The notes under the pieces are model-generated. The model saw nothing but the letters and a program-made list of their open reading frames with translations. It was not told where the DNA came from and made no database searches. 64,000 bases of DNA. It comes from Pseudomonas sp. C2B4. GTDB lineage: Bacteria; Pseudomonadota; Gammaproteobacteria; Pseudomonadales; Pseudomonadaceae. The position numbers and the translations under genes are program-made. The stretch lies in the NCBI RefSeq assembly GCF_013359695.1, contig NZ_JABFMU010000028.1:1-64000 (forward strand). The letters run 5' to 3'. Of the stretch, positions 1-8,386 are shown one piece after another; position 1 is the first letter of the stretch, and the number at the start of each line of letters is the position of its first letter.

Positions 1-385
1 CATGTAGGTGCAGCGAAGCAAACCGGAGGGCAGTGTCCCCGGATGAATGCCGGAGCGAAGGAACCCCGAGCCTTAGCGAGGGGCCGGACGCTCGGGGCGA
101 GCCTTTTTTTGCTTACTTTTTTTTGGCGTTTGAAAAAAAAGTGAGTCGCCGTAAGGGCGAAACCATAAGCGGTCGTTACCGAAGTAACGGATATGTACCC
201 GGTCAGCAAAAGATAGGTCGGCTGTAAGGCCGCCTTCGCTGCGATGCGGCGACCCGACAAGCCAGCTCCCACAGTTAATCTGGGTACATCCTCAAATCAG
301 GTCGGCTGTCAGACCGCCTTCGCGAGCAAGTCGAAACGTCGCACCGCCGCTCCCACAGGGGATTGGGGATGCCCGCGAAATCCAG
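1..385. repeat. Non-coding multi-hairpin repeat plus second-family REP pieces
   Basis: No credible gene. The stretch contains three clear inverted repeats: CCCCGAGC (64-71) with GCTCGGGG (90-97); a 13-nt T-rich arm (112-124) with its A-rich partner (133-145, one mismatch); and CGTTAC (174-179) with GTAACG (184-189). After these come AGGTCGGCTGT(A)AGGCCGCCT-like motifs at 215-235 and 298-319 and AAGCCAGCTCCCACAG at 259-274. The last motifs recur at 15257-15320, so they belong to a dispersed REP family different from the GTGGGAGCGAGC type. From memory, the hairpin block resembles an element repeated in other Pseudomonas genomes. A 64-codon open frame across it is read as an artefact. Confidence 0.6.
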
Positions 386-2074
386 TCAAACCCGCACATT
401 ACGCCCCGGCAACGACGAGCGCTGGCTGTTCTCCCAGTTCTCCACCAGCCCCACCGGCACATCCGCCGCCGGCAGCATTTCCTTCCCGCGTACCAGATCC
501 GAAGCCCGCTCCGCCAGCATGATGGTGGGCGCATTGAGGTTGCCGTTCGGCTCGGTCGGGAACACCGAAGAGTCGATCACCCGCAGCCCGGCAATGCCAT
601 GCACCCGCAGCTGGGAATCCACCACCGCCATGTCGTCCTCGCCCATGCGACACGAACCGCAAGGGTGGTAGGTGCTTTCGAGGTTTTCGCGGACGAAGGC
701 GTCGATCTGTTCATCGGTTTGCACCAGTGGGCCGGGAGCGATTTCGCCGTCGCGGAAACGGTCCATGGCTTTCTGGCCGATGATCTCGCGGGTCAGGCGG
801 ATGCAGCGACGGAAGCCTTCGCGATCCTCCTCCCGTTGCAGGTAGTTGAAGCGGATTTCCGGGTGTTCGTAGGGGTCGGCGGAACGCACCCGTACATAGC
901 CGCGACTTTTCGGCTTGTTCGGCCCGGTGAGCACCATGAAGCCGTGGCCCTTGATCGGTTTGTTGCCGTCGTAGCGCATGGCGGCGGGCAAGAAGTGGAA
1001 CTGAATGTCAGGCCAGCGCAGACCCTTGTCGGAGCGAATGAAACCACCGGCCTCGAAGTGATTGGTGGCGCCCAGCCCATCCTTGAACAACAGCCAGCGC
1101 AGACCGATCAGCAACTTGCTCAGGGGGTCCATTTTACTGTTGAGCGTCACCGGCTCCTTGCAGCCGAACTGGATGTACACCTCGGCATGATCCTGCAGGT
1201 TCTCCCCTACCCCCGGCAGATCATGACGCACCTCGATCCCGGCTTTGCGCAGGACATCGGCCGGGCCGATGCCGGAGCGTTGCAGCAGGTGCGGCGAACC
1301 GATGGGGCCGGACGAAATCAGCACTTCGCGATTGCAATACACCTCATGGGTCTGGCCATCGTGGTCATAGCGGATGCCCACTGCGCGCTTGCCTTCGAGG
1401 ATGATCTGCCGGGTCATGGCATGGGTGATCACGGTCAGGTTCGGGCGGCCCATGGCCGGACGCAGATAGGCATTGGCGGTGGAACAGCGCACGCCGTTTT
1501 TCACGGTCATGTGCATCGCCCCGAAGCCTTCCTGCATGAAACCGTTGCAGTCGTCGGTCTTGATGTAGCCCGCTTCGGCACCGGCTTCGACCCAGGCCCC
1601 GTACAGCGGGTTTTTCATGTGGTTGCCGTTGGTGGTATGCAGCGGCCCGGTTTGCCCGCGATAGCTGTCACCGCCGTCCTCGTAGCTCTCGGCACGCTTG
1701 AAGTACGGCAGGCAGTTCTTGTAGCCCCAGCCCTGGGCACCGAGGGTTTCCCACTCGTCGAAGTCGTAAGCGTGGCCCCGGATGTAGACCAGGCCATTGA
1801 TCGACGACGAGCCCCCCAGCACCTTGCCCCGTGGGCAGTGGATGCGCCGGCCATTGAGGTAAGTCTCCGGCTCGGTTTCGTAGCGCCAGTTGTATTTCTT
1901 GGTGTTCATCGGGATCGAGAATGCACTGGGCATCTGGATCACCACACTGCGGTCGCTGCCGCCGAACTCCAGCACCAGTACCGAGGTCGCCGGGTCTTCG
2001 CTCAGGCGGTTGGCCAACACACAACCCGCAGAGCCGGCACCGATGATGATGTAGTCGTATTTTTGCTTGGCCAT
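386..2074 (-). CDS. GMC-family, choline-dehydrogenase-like FAD oxidoreductase
   Basis: 562 aa, the usual BetA length. Oxidises an alcohol to an aldehyde using FAD. The dinucleotide-binding GAGSAG is at residues 12-17, GMC signature 1 (PRGKVLGGSSSINGLVY) starts at 81, and signature 2 (SSGPIGSPHLLQRSGIG) is near 256-272. Active-site features at the C-terminus are His470 in HPCGSCRMG and the NGNLNAPTIM segment at 510-519, which is very BetA-like. It is the last gene of a minus-strand operon, 3 nt after the NCS1 permease gene. The usual betI and betB neighbours are absent, and a ureohydrolase shares the operon, so the substrate may be an amino or guanidino alcohol rather than choline. Family certain; substrate unknown. 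Confidence 0.85.
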   Translation of the reverse strand: MAKQKYDYIIIGAGSAGCVLANRLSEDPATSVLVLEFGGSDRSVVIQMPSAFSIPMNTKKYNWRYETEPETYLNGRRIHCPRGKVLGGSSSINGLVYIRGHAYDFDEWETLGAQGWGYKNCLPYFKRAESYEDGGDSYRGQTGPLHTTNGNHMKNPLYGAWVEAGAEAGYIKTDDCNGFMQEGFGAMHMTVKNGVRCSTANAYLRPAMGRPNLTVITHAMTRQIILEGKRAVGIRYDHDGQTHEVYCNREVLISSGPIGSPHLLQRSGIGPADVLRKAGIEVRHDLPGVGENLQDHAEVYIQFGCKEPVTLNSKMDPLSKLLIGLRWLLFKDGLGATNHFEAGGFIRSDKGLRWPDIQFHFLPAAMRYDGNKPIKGHGFMVLTGPNKPKSRGYVRVRSADPYEHPEIRFNYLQREEDREGFRRCIRLTREIIGQKAMDRFRDGEIAPGPLVQTDEQIDAFVRENLESTYHPCGSCRMGEDDMAVVDSQLRVHGIAGLRVIDSSVFPTEPNGNLNAPTIMLAERASDLVRGKEMLPAADVPVGLVENWENSQRSSLPGRNVRV

Positions 2075-2077
2075 GAT

Positions 2078-3646
2078 TTATCTCCGGGCTGCCGATTCGT
2101 TGAACACCGGCAGCGAGGGCTTGGTCAGCGAGTCGCCGGTGGTGTATTGCGGGCAGGTTTTTTCGATGTGCTGGATGACGGTTTCTTCGCGCTTGAGGTC
2201 GATCGAGCGGCTCAGCCAGTAGTACGCCAGGCCCGAGACGATCAACCCGACAAGCCAGGCGATGTCAATGCTGCCCAAGGCCTTGGCCAGCGGGCCGACG
2301 TACACCTCGCGCTGTTCGACGCCGTCGAAGATGTAGAAGAACGGAATCATCGAGATGAAGCCGATGGCATACGCGAGGATGCCGCGCAGGCCCCAGTTGC
2401 CGTAGATGTTGCCGTGGGGCATGAAGAAGTGCGGGATGGCGTAGCGGCCCTTGCGCACGAAGAAGTAGTCGGTGAGGTTGACCGAAGTCCAGGGCACCAG
2501 GAAGTACAGCATCACCACCAGATAGATCCCGAGCACCGACAGGCCCTTGCCCGAACTCTGGATGCTCAGGGCCACGCCCAGTTGCAGCAGGATCACGAAA
2601 CCGATGGCCAGGATCCGTGCCTTGCGGGTCGGTTCGATGTGCTTGATCGAGTCGACGCAGGTCAGCGTGGTCAGCTTGGCGCTGTAGATGTTCATCGCGA
2701 TCACCGGCAGGAACGCCAGGATGGTGATGACCACCACCGCCGTGCCCATCAGCGGCGACACGGTATTGCCAACCTGACCGAGGGCCACCAGCACGTCGGT
2801 GGAGTGCAGGTGATCGGCCAGCCAGCCACCCACGGAAATCATCCACGCCCCGGACAGCGACGCACCGAGGAACACCACCAGAATCAACTTGCCGCTGGAG
2901 GTGTTCTTCGGCAGGTAACGCGAGTAGTCGGACACATACGGCGCGTAGGCGATGTTGTAGCTCGCCGCCGCCGCGAACTGCGCAATGAAACCGGTCCAGT
3001 TGAAACCCAATGGCGCCGGGGCCACTTCGCCTTCGGCCAGTGCCGGCAGCACGGCATCCGGCACCCAGCCCATCAGCACGGCCAAGGTCACCAGGCCATA
3101 CAGGGGCAACGACAAGTACAACGCCCATTTGAAGCTGCGGTGCATCCAGTCATGCCCGAGGATCGCCAGCACTGCCGCCGGAATGGTCACTGCCACCGCA
3201 ATCGCCGTGGGGCTGAAACCGAACAGCGTGTGCAACCCTTGCATCATCAACACCAGGTTGACGATGTTGAAACCGGCGAACACGAACAGCGTCGCCAGCA
3301 GCACCAGAATCACCCCGCGATAACCGAACTGCGCCCGGGACTGGATCATCTGCGGCAGGCCCAGGTGCGGGCCTTGCGAACCATGGAAGGCCATGAACAG
3401 CGTGCCGAACATGATGCCCAGCGTGCCGGCCAGGGTGGTCCAGAGCGCGGTCAGCCCGACGCTGGGGCCGACGAAGCCGATGGTCATGGTGAAGAAGGTG
3501 AAGTTGCCGAGGAACCAGAACGGGCCCTGGCTCGACAGTTTGTCGGTGCGCTCGCTTTCCGGGATGAAATCAATCGAATGACCCTCGACCACGGATTTGT
3601 CGTCGAGGAGGGACACACTCGGAGCAGGCTTGGCGTCAATGTTCAT
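2078..3646 (-). CDS. NCS1-family permease (set A)
   Basis: 522 aa inner-membrane transporter of the nucleobase:cation symporter-1 (cytosine/purine/allantoin/hydantoin) family, with about a dozen hydrophobic segments. Characteristic stretches are GSQGPHLGLPQMIQSRAQFG near the N-terminal third, APYVSDYSRYLPKNTS in the middle, and PWTSVNLTDYFFVRKGRYAI toward the end. It is roughly 60% identical by eye to the permease at 17139-18638 and more distant from the one at 10393-11790. It lies between an aldehyde dehydrogenase gene (210 nt upstream, with a REPIN between) and the GMC oxidoreductase gene (3 nt downstream), so it probably imports the compound the operon degrades. Substrate not predictable from sequence. 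Confidence 0.88.
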   Translation of the reverse strand: MNIDAKPAPSVSLLDDKSVVEGHSIDFIPESERTDKLSSQGPFWFLGNFTFFTMTIGFVGPSVGLTALWTTLAGTLGIMFGTLFMAFHGSQGPHLGLPQMIQSRAQFGYRGVILVLLATLFVFAGFNIVNLVLMMQGLHTLFGFSPTAIAVAVTIPAAVLAILGHDWMHRSFKWALYLSLPLYGLVTLAVLMGWVPDAVLPALAEGEVAPAPLGFNWTGFIAQFAAAASYNIAYAPYVSDYSRYLPKNTSSGKLILVVFLGASLSGAWMISVGGWLADHLHSTDVLVALGQVGNTVSPLMGTAVVVITILAFLPVIAMNIYSAKLTTLTCVDSIKHIEPTRKARILAIGFVILLQLGVALSIQSSGKGLSVLGIYLVVMLYFLVPWTSVNLTDYFFVRKGRYAIPHFFMPHGNIYGNWGLRGILAYAIGFISMIPFFYIFDGVEQREVYVGPLAKALGSIDIAWLVGLIVSGLAYYWLSRSIDLKREETVIQHIEKTCPQYTTGDSLTKPSLPVFNESAARR

Positions 3647-3734
3647 GATGGTCTCTTATTGTTGGAAGATCATGACGAGATAACCGCATTCTTTCGGGTG
3701 AACGACGTCCCTGTTGGAAGCCCTGTGAAGATCC

Positions 3735-3826
3735 CTGTGGGAGCGAGCTTGCTCGCGATGGGGCCTTATCAGTCGCTGCATCAGCGCCTGTCCTTGCGCT
3801 ATCGCGAGCAAGCTCGCTCCCACAGG
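3735..3826. repeat. REPIN (facing pair of REP palindromes)
   Basis: CTGTGGGAGCGAGCTTGCTC on the left and its inverted copy ending GAGCAAGCTCGCTCCCACAG on the right, separated by about 50 nt. It lies between the aldehyde dehydrogenase and permease genes of set A, inside a presumed transcript, so it may influence relative expression or RNA stability. Confidence 0.9.
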
Positions 3827-3856
3827 GTTGGTGTTGTTCAAATAGTCAGCCGTGGA

Positions 3857-5365
3857 TCAGGGCAGCGTGATCCACACCGCCTTGGTTTCGAGCAGGTAAT
3901 CGAGCTGCTCCGCGCCCAGATCCTTGCCGAAACCCGATTGTTTGTAGCCACCGAACGGCATCGACGGGTCGAGGGTGCCGTGGGCGTTGACGTAGACCGA
4001 GCCCGCCTTCAACTGCGGAATCAGGCTGTGCACCTTGCCCAGATCGTTGGAGTACAGGGCCGCCGCCAAGCCGTAGGGCGAGTCATTGGCCAGGGCCAGC
4101 GCCTCTTCTTCATCGTCGAAGGGTGCGGTCACCAGCACGGGGCCGAAAATCTCCTCCTGGACGATGCGCATGTCGTTGCGGCAGTGGGCGAAGATGGTCG
4201 GTTCGACGAAGAAGCCCGGACCTTCCACAGGTTGGCCGCCGTAGACCAGTTCCGCGCCTTCGCGCTTGCCGGTCTCGATGTACTCGTTCACGCGCTGCTT
4301 CTGCTGGGCCGACACCAGCGGGCCGATGAAGCAATCCGGGTCCAGCCCCGGCGCCATCTTCAACGTCCGGGTGTAGGCGATCAGCTCACGCAGGAACTCG
4401 TCGTAGACGCTGCGGTGCACATAGGCCCGCGTACCGGCGTCGCACACCTGCCCCGAGTTGAAAAACACACCATTGGCGACCGCTTGCGCAGCGGCGGGAA
4501 TGTCCGCGTCAGCCATGACGATTACCGGTGATTTTCCTCCGAGTTCGAGGGTTAGTCGCTTCATTTCGTCCAGCGCGGCGCGACCGACGGTGCGGCCGAC
4601 CGGGGTCGAGCCGGTGAAGGTCAGTTTGTCGATGCCGGGGTGGGTGGCCATGGCCGCGCCGACCACGCTGCCGCGCCCGGTGACGATGTTGATCACGCCG
4701 TCCGGGATGCCCGCTTCCTGTACCAGTTCGGCAAAGCGCAGGGCCGAGAGCGAGGTCAGTTCGGCGGGTTTGACCACCACGGTGCAACCGGTGGCCAGCG
4801 CCGCGCCGAGCTTCCAGGCCATGGTTTGCAGCGGGAAGTTCCACGGCACGATGGCGCCGACCACACCCACCGCTTCCTTGCGGGTATAGGCCAGGTAATT
4901 GCCGGGCAGCGACGGCTCGACGGTTCGGCCGTGGAGCTTGGTCGCCCAACCGGCGAAGTAACGCAAGGTGTCGACCGTACCCTGGATATCGACGTCCTTG
5001 GCGAAGGCGACGGATTTGCCCATGTCGATCGATTCGATTTCCGCCAGTTCAAAGGCGTTTTGCTCGATCAGGTCGGCCAGGCGCTGGATCAGGCGTTCGC
5101 GTTCCGCCGGTTTGGCCTGGCGCCAGGCGCCGCCGTCGAACTGGGCACGGGCGGCTTGTACGGCGCGGTCCAGATCTTCCGTGGTGCCCATGGGAATGCG
5201 GGTGATCAGGCCTTCGGTCGAAGGTTCGATGACCTCGGAAACCCCACCGTCGCTGGCCTCGACCCAAGCCCCGCCGATGAACATTTTCTGCACCTTGCCG
5301 AGGAAGGTCTGGGTGGCTTCGCTGACGCCGAATTTCTGCAGGTAGCTTTTGACGATCGTGTCCAT
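3857..5365 (-). CDS. NAD(P)-dependent aldehyde dehydrogenase
   Basis: 502 aa, typical ALDH superfamily length. Catalytic residues are visible: Asn176 in PWNFPL, Glu274 in LELGGKSP and nucleophile Cys308 in FFNSGQVCDAGTR; EEIFGPV and MPFGGYKQSGFG follow. The start MDTIVKSY was chosen because GAGGAG lies 8-10 nt before it; an upstream in-frame ATG would overlap the ureohydrolase gene. The gene starts 10 nt after the ureohydrolase stop. Its role is probably to oxidise the aldehyde made by the GMC enzyme, or a guanidino-aldehyde in the way KauB does in the arginine dehydrogenase route. The sequence resembles betaine-aldehyde and phenylacetaldehyde dehydrogenases; substrate unproven. Confidence 0.88.
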   Translation of the reverse strand: MDTIVKSYLQKFGVSEATQTFLGKVQKMFIGGAWVEASDGGVSEVIEPSTEGLITRIPMGTTEDLDRAVQAARAQFDGGAWRQAKPAERERLIQRLADLIEQNAFELAEIESIDMGKSVAFAKDVDIQGTVDTLRYFAGWATKLHGRTVEPSLPGNYLAYTRKEAVGVVGAIVPWNFPLQTMAWKLGAALATGCTVVVKPAELTSLSALRFAELVQEAGIPDGVINIVTGRGSVVGAAMATHPGIDKLTFTGSTPVGRTVGRAALDEMKRLTLELGGKSPVIVMADADIPAAAQAVANGVFFNSGQVCDAGTRAYVHRSVYDEFLRELIAYTRTLKMAPGLDPDCFIGPLVSAQQKQRVNEYIETGKREGAELVYGGQPVEGPGFFVEPTIFAHCRNDMRIVQEEIFGPVLVTAPFDDEEEALALANDSPYGLAAALYSNDLGKVHSLIPQLKAGSVYVNAHGTLDPSMPFGGYKQSGFGKDLGAEQLDYLLETKAVWITLP

Positions 5366-5375
5366 TTTCCTCTCC

Positions 5376-6374
5376 TCAGGCCGGGGTGGCTTCGTGGTTG
5401 GTCTGCCGCGCCTGGGCACGTTCGTGGAAGATGAAACCGATGCTGTTGAGCAGCAGCTGCGCGGCGAGGATCGAGGTCATGCCGGTCGGGTCGTACACCG
5501 GTGCAACCTCCACCAGATCCATGCCGACGATGTTGCCCCGGCTGCGCTTGGCCAGCGCCTGGATGATTTCCAGCACTTCGTAGTAGAGGAAACCGCCGTG
5601 GCTGGGGGTGCCGGTGCCAGGCGCGATGGACGGGTCGAAACCGTCGATGTCGATAGTGATGTAGTAGTTGATGTTCTGCGGGATCAGCGCCAGCACCCCG
5701 TCGACACCCAGGCGACGTACATCGCGCACCGAGAGGATTTTCGAGCCGGCCGCGTGGGCCGCTTCGTAGTCATCGCGGTTGGACGACGACACGTTGCGGA
5801 TGCCCATCTGGGTCATGCCGACAATGTGGTTCATTTCCGAGGCGCGACGCAGCGGGTTGCCGTGGCCGTAGCGCACGCCGTGGCGCTCGTCGACGAAATC
5901 CAGGTGCGCATCGAAGTGGATGATGTGGATCGGGCCGCGACCTTCGAACGCCTTGATCACCGGGGCATGCACCGAGTGATCACCGCCGAGCACCACCGGC
6001 ATCACGCCGGCATCGAGGATCTTGCGCACCGCGTATTCGGTGTTGTGGTTACTGGTGACCATGTCGGTGTGGACGATGTCAGCATCGCCGACGTCGACCA
6101 TGCGCACGTCGGCGGCGGTCAGGTACATGACGTCATCTTCGTGGTCATAGGCGCCGGCATGGCCGAAGGAAAACAGCGTCGATGCCTCGCGAATGCCCCG
6201 TGGCCCGAAGCGTGCGCCGGAGCGCCATTGGGTGCCCATGTCGTTGGGCACGCCGAGCACCGCCACGTCGGCATCCAGGGCATCCCAGTCGGTGCACACC
6301 GGGGATTTGCCGAACGTGCAATGCCCCACGAAGGGCAGGTTCAGGCGACCGGACTCATAACCGTTGTTCGACAT
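5376..6374 (-). CDS. Ureohydrolase (agmatinase/guanidinobutyrase superfamily)
   Basis: 332 aa. Hydrolyses a guanidino compound to urea and an amine in the cytoplasm. Binuclear metal ligands of the arginase fold are present: His133 in GGDHSV, Asp155/His157/Asp159 in HFDAHLDF, and Asp242/Asp244 in DIDGFDPS. The motif after the second metal site (DERHGVRYGHGNPLRRA) differs from what I recall of P. aeruginosa GbuA/GpuA, so this may be a separate subclade; no symbol is given. The start MSNNGYE has GGAGAG 7 nt upstream; a start five codons earlier would lie on that ribosome site. First gene of the set A operon, divergent from a LysR gene, an arrangement also seen for gbuA and gpuA. Confidence 0.87.
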   Translation of the reverse strand: MSNNGYESGRLNLPFVGHCTFGKSPVCTDWDALDADVAVLGVPNDMGTQWRSGARFGPRGIREASTLFSFGHAGAYDHEDDVMYLTAADVRMVDVGDADIVHTDMVTSNHNTEYAVRKILDAGVMPVVLGGDHSVHAPVIKAFEGRGPIHIIHFDAHLDFVDERHGVRYGHGNPLRRASEMNHIVGMTQMGIRNVSSSNRDDYEAAHAAGSKILSVRDVRRLGVDGVLALIPQNINYYITIDIDGFDPSIAPGTGTPSHGGFLYYEVLEIIQALAKRSRGNIVGMDLVEVAPVYDPTGMTSILAAQLLLNSIGFIFHERAQARQTNHEATPA

Positions 6375-6486
6375 TTCAAGCCTCTCCACTTCTTGTTATC
6401 GGCCTGGCGGACTGCAAGGCGACCGCCGTTGGAATGACTATGGGCGCAGCTTTTCGTGGAAAAAATGCTAAACATCAGATACTCAT

Positions 6487-6501
6487 ATCGGCATTGCCGA
6501 T
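6487..6501. promoter_or_regulatory. Perfect palindrome, probable LysR operator
   Basis: ATCGGCA-T-TGCCGAT, a perfect 7-bp inverted repeat containing a T-N11-A LysR-box core (T6488, A6500). It lies in the 151-nt spacer between the divergent ureohydrolase and LysR genes, where such regulators normally bind. Function inferred. Confidence 0.5.
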
Positions 6502-6525
6502 GTATTCGCACGCCGGAGGTCCAGG

Positions 6526-7431
6526 GTGATTCAACTGCACGATGTCGACCTGAAGTTGCTGAGGGTGTTTGCCACGATTGTCCGTTGCGGCGGGTTTTCC
6601 GCGGCGCAGGCGGCGTTGAATGCCGGCCAGTCGACCATCAGCGAACAGATGACCCATCTGGAGACCCGGCTCGGGGTCAAGCTCTGCCAGCGCGGACGCA
6701 GTGGTTTTCGCCTGACCGAGCAAGGGGTGGCGATTCATGAAGCCACCCAGCGCCTGCTCTCGGCGGTGGAAAATTTCTGCATGGACGCCGACGTGCTCAA
6801 GCAGCACATCAGCGGCAAGCTCAACCTGGGGATCATCGACACCACCATCACCGATCCCGATTCGCCGATCCCGCGCACCACCCAGCGCTTCGTCTCGCGG
6901 GGGCACGACGTGCACCTGAGCGTGTACGTCGGCGAACCCGCCGAGCTGGAGGAACGGGTGCTCGACGGCCGCCTGCACCTGGCCATCGGGCACTTCCCGA
7001 TCCATGTGCCGGGTCTGCAGCATTCGCCGCTGTATCAGGAAGCGCTGGGGTTGTATTGCGGGCGGCGCCATCCGTTGTTCGGCAGCCAGGCCGAAGGCGA
7101 TGAACTGCTCGAAGCGATCAGCACCAGCCGCATCGTCGTGCGCGGCTACATGCAGCAATACGACCTGGAACACCTGGGCGTGAGCAAGGCGGCGGCGACC
7201 GTGGACAACATCGAGGCCCTGGCGATCCTGATCATCTCCGGCGCCTACCTGGGCTTCCTGCCCGCGCACTTCGCCGCCCAGTGGCTCAAGACCGGGGAGA
7301 TGCATCGACTGGCGCCACAGAGCCTGCAACTGATGTCGCCGTTCGACGTCATCACCCGGCGCGGCACGGCACCGCCACCGATTCTTCAGGCGTTTCTCGA
7401 AGATCTGGCGGCCTGTTCGCGCCAGCGCTGA
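6526..7431 (+). CDS. LysR-type regulator of set A
   Basis: 301 aa. An N-terminal winged helix-turn-helix (DLKLLRVFATIVRCGGFSAA... STISEQMTHLE) is followed by a periplasmic-binding-protein-like effector domain. Translation starts with GTG at 6526; CGGAGG sits about 8 nt upstream. It is divergent from the ureohydrolase operon with a palindromic operator candidate between them, so it probably controls that operon and itself in response to a pathway intermediate. It resembles the LysR protein at 18838-19740 in both the DNA-binding part and the effector domain (both contain HPLFG), suggesting two regulators of the same subfamily serving two NCS1 permease sets. GbuR/GpuR-like by context. Confidence 0.88.
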   Translation: MIQLHDVDLKLLRVFATIVRCGGFSAAQAALNAGQSTISEQMTHLETRLGVKLCQRGRSGFRLTEQGVAIHEATQRLLSAVENFCMDADVLKQHISGKLNLGIIDTTITDPDSPIPRTTQRFVSRGHDVHLSVYVGEPAELEERVLDGRLHLAIGHFPIHVPGLQHSPLYQEALGLYCGRRHPLFGSQAEGDELLEAISTSRIVVRGYMQQYDLEHLGVSKAAATVDNIEALAILIISGAYLGFLPAHFAAQWLKTGEMHRLAPQSLQLMSPFDVITRRGTAPPPILQAFLEDLAACSRQR

Positions 7432-7443
7432 CAACACCTCCCC

Positions 7444-7536
7444 CTGTGGGAGCGAGCCTGCTCGCGAAAGCGGTGGGTCAGCTCGCATCAATGTTGAATG
7501 TGCAATTGGCTTCGCGAGCAGGCTCGCTCCCACAGG
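7444..7536. repeat. REPIN
   Basis: Left arm CTGTGGGAGCGAGCCTGCTC, right arm GAGCAGGCTCGCTCCCACAG, spacer about 50 nt. Arms and spacer are almost identical to the REPIN at 11834-11924. It follows the LysR stop codon. Confidence 0.92.
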
Positions 7537-7618
7537 TTTTGCACCAAGGACATGGAGGTGCAGCGGATTTCAAGCCATGATGGGCTGACTTGTCATGCCT
7601 ATCCGGAGGTCCGGCACG

Positions 7619-8386
7619 ATGCCCCATGCAGCGCGATCATTACTCCTGTTCCTGAGCCTGACCCAAGCGTTCATTGCCAGCGCCGAACCCAGGCCCGCGC
7701 ACATGGTGTATTTGCGCACCCTCGATCCCTCCATCGAACAGGACATCCGTTACGCCAGTGCCCATAACTTCACCGGGCATCCACTCGACGGCTACGAAGC
7801 GCCGGAGTGCCTGTTGTCGCTGGACGCCGCCAAGGCCCTCGCCCGGGTGCAATCGGCATTGCGGGCGCAAGGCTACGGCTTGAAAGTGTTCGACTGCTAT
7901 CGCCCCAGCCGGGCGGTCGCGGACATGGGCCGTTTTGCAACCGAACCCGGCGATCCCCGCAAGGCCGAGTTCTATCCCCGGGTGGACAAGCAGGACTTCT
8001 GGCGCCTGGGTTATGTGGCGCGGGTGTCCAACCACTCCAGGGGCGGCACGGTCGACCTGACCCTCACCGGTCCCGACGCCCTGCCCGCTGATCGCTGGAC
8101 GCCCTCGGCTACACCCGTCGACTGCACCGCCGATTATGGCCAGCGCTGGCACGACGGCGCCGTCGACATGGGCACCGGTTTCGATTGCTTCGATGAACGG
8201 GCTCATACCGACTCCACATTGATCAACGCCACTGCCATGGACAATCGCCAGCGGCTCACCCGCGCCATGGCGCAAGAAGGCTTCACCGGTTACTCCGCCG
8301 AGTGGTGGCATTTCACCTATACGCAGGATCCTGGCTTGAAGACCGTCATGGATTTTCCCATTACCCCGATTGAATCCACGCCATGA
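7619..8386 (+). CDS. VanX/DdpX-like D-alanyl-D-alanine dipeptidase, exported
   Basis: 255 aa zinc D,D-dipeptidase of family M15D. An N-terminal hydrophobic signal (about residues 5-21, cleavage near ASA) places it in the periplasm, unlike cytoplasmic VanX. Expected residues are present: Arg95 in YRPSRA, zinc ligands His139 and Asp146 in SNHSRGGTVD, catalytic Glu228 and zinc ligand His231 in EWWHF. The start was set at MPHAARSL because CCGGAGG lies upstream of it. Its stop overlaps the start of the next gene (ATGA), so the two are translated together. Likely role is cleaving D-Ala-D-Ala released from peptidoglycan, for recycling or scavenging rather than vancomycin resistance. Confidence 0.85.
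   Translation: MPHAARSLLLFLSLTQAFIASAEPRPAHMVYLRTLDPSIEQDIRYASAHNFTGHPLDGYEAPECLLSLDAAKALARVQSALRAQGYGLKVFDCYRPSRAVADMGRFATEPGDPRKAEFYPRVDKQDFWRLGYVARVSNHSRGGTVDLTLTGPDALPADRWTPSATPVDCTADYGQRWHDGAVDMGTGFDCFDERAHTDSTLINATAMDNRQRLTRAMAQEGFTGYSAEWWHFTYTQDPGLKTVMDFPITPIESTP

Noticed and set aside
386..2074. Canonical betA of the choline-to-betaine operon
   Set aside because: BetA-like sequence, but betI and betB-type order is missing and the gene sits with a ureohydrolase and an NCS1 permease, so the choline role is not assumed.
599..4531. A 1310-codon open frame on the plus strand across GMC, permease and ALDH
   Set aside because: It is the mirror of strongly coding minus-strand genes in GC-rich DNA and has low-complexity His/Arg/Gln-rich composition with no domain.
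7619..8386. Vancomycin resistance vanX
   Set aside because: Exported, lone dipeptidase in a Gram-negative without vanH/vanA; better read as peptidoglycan recycling.
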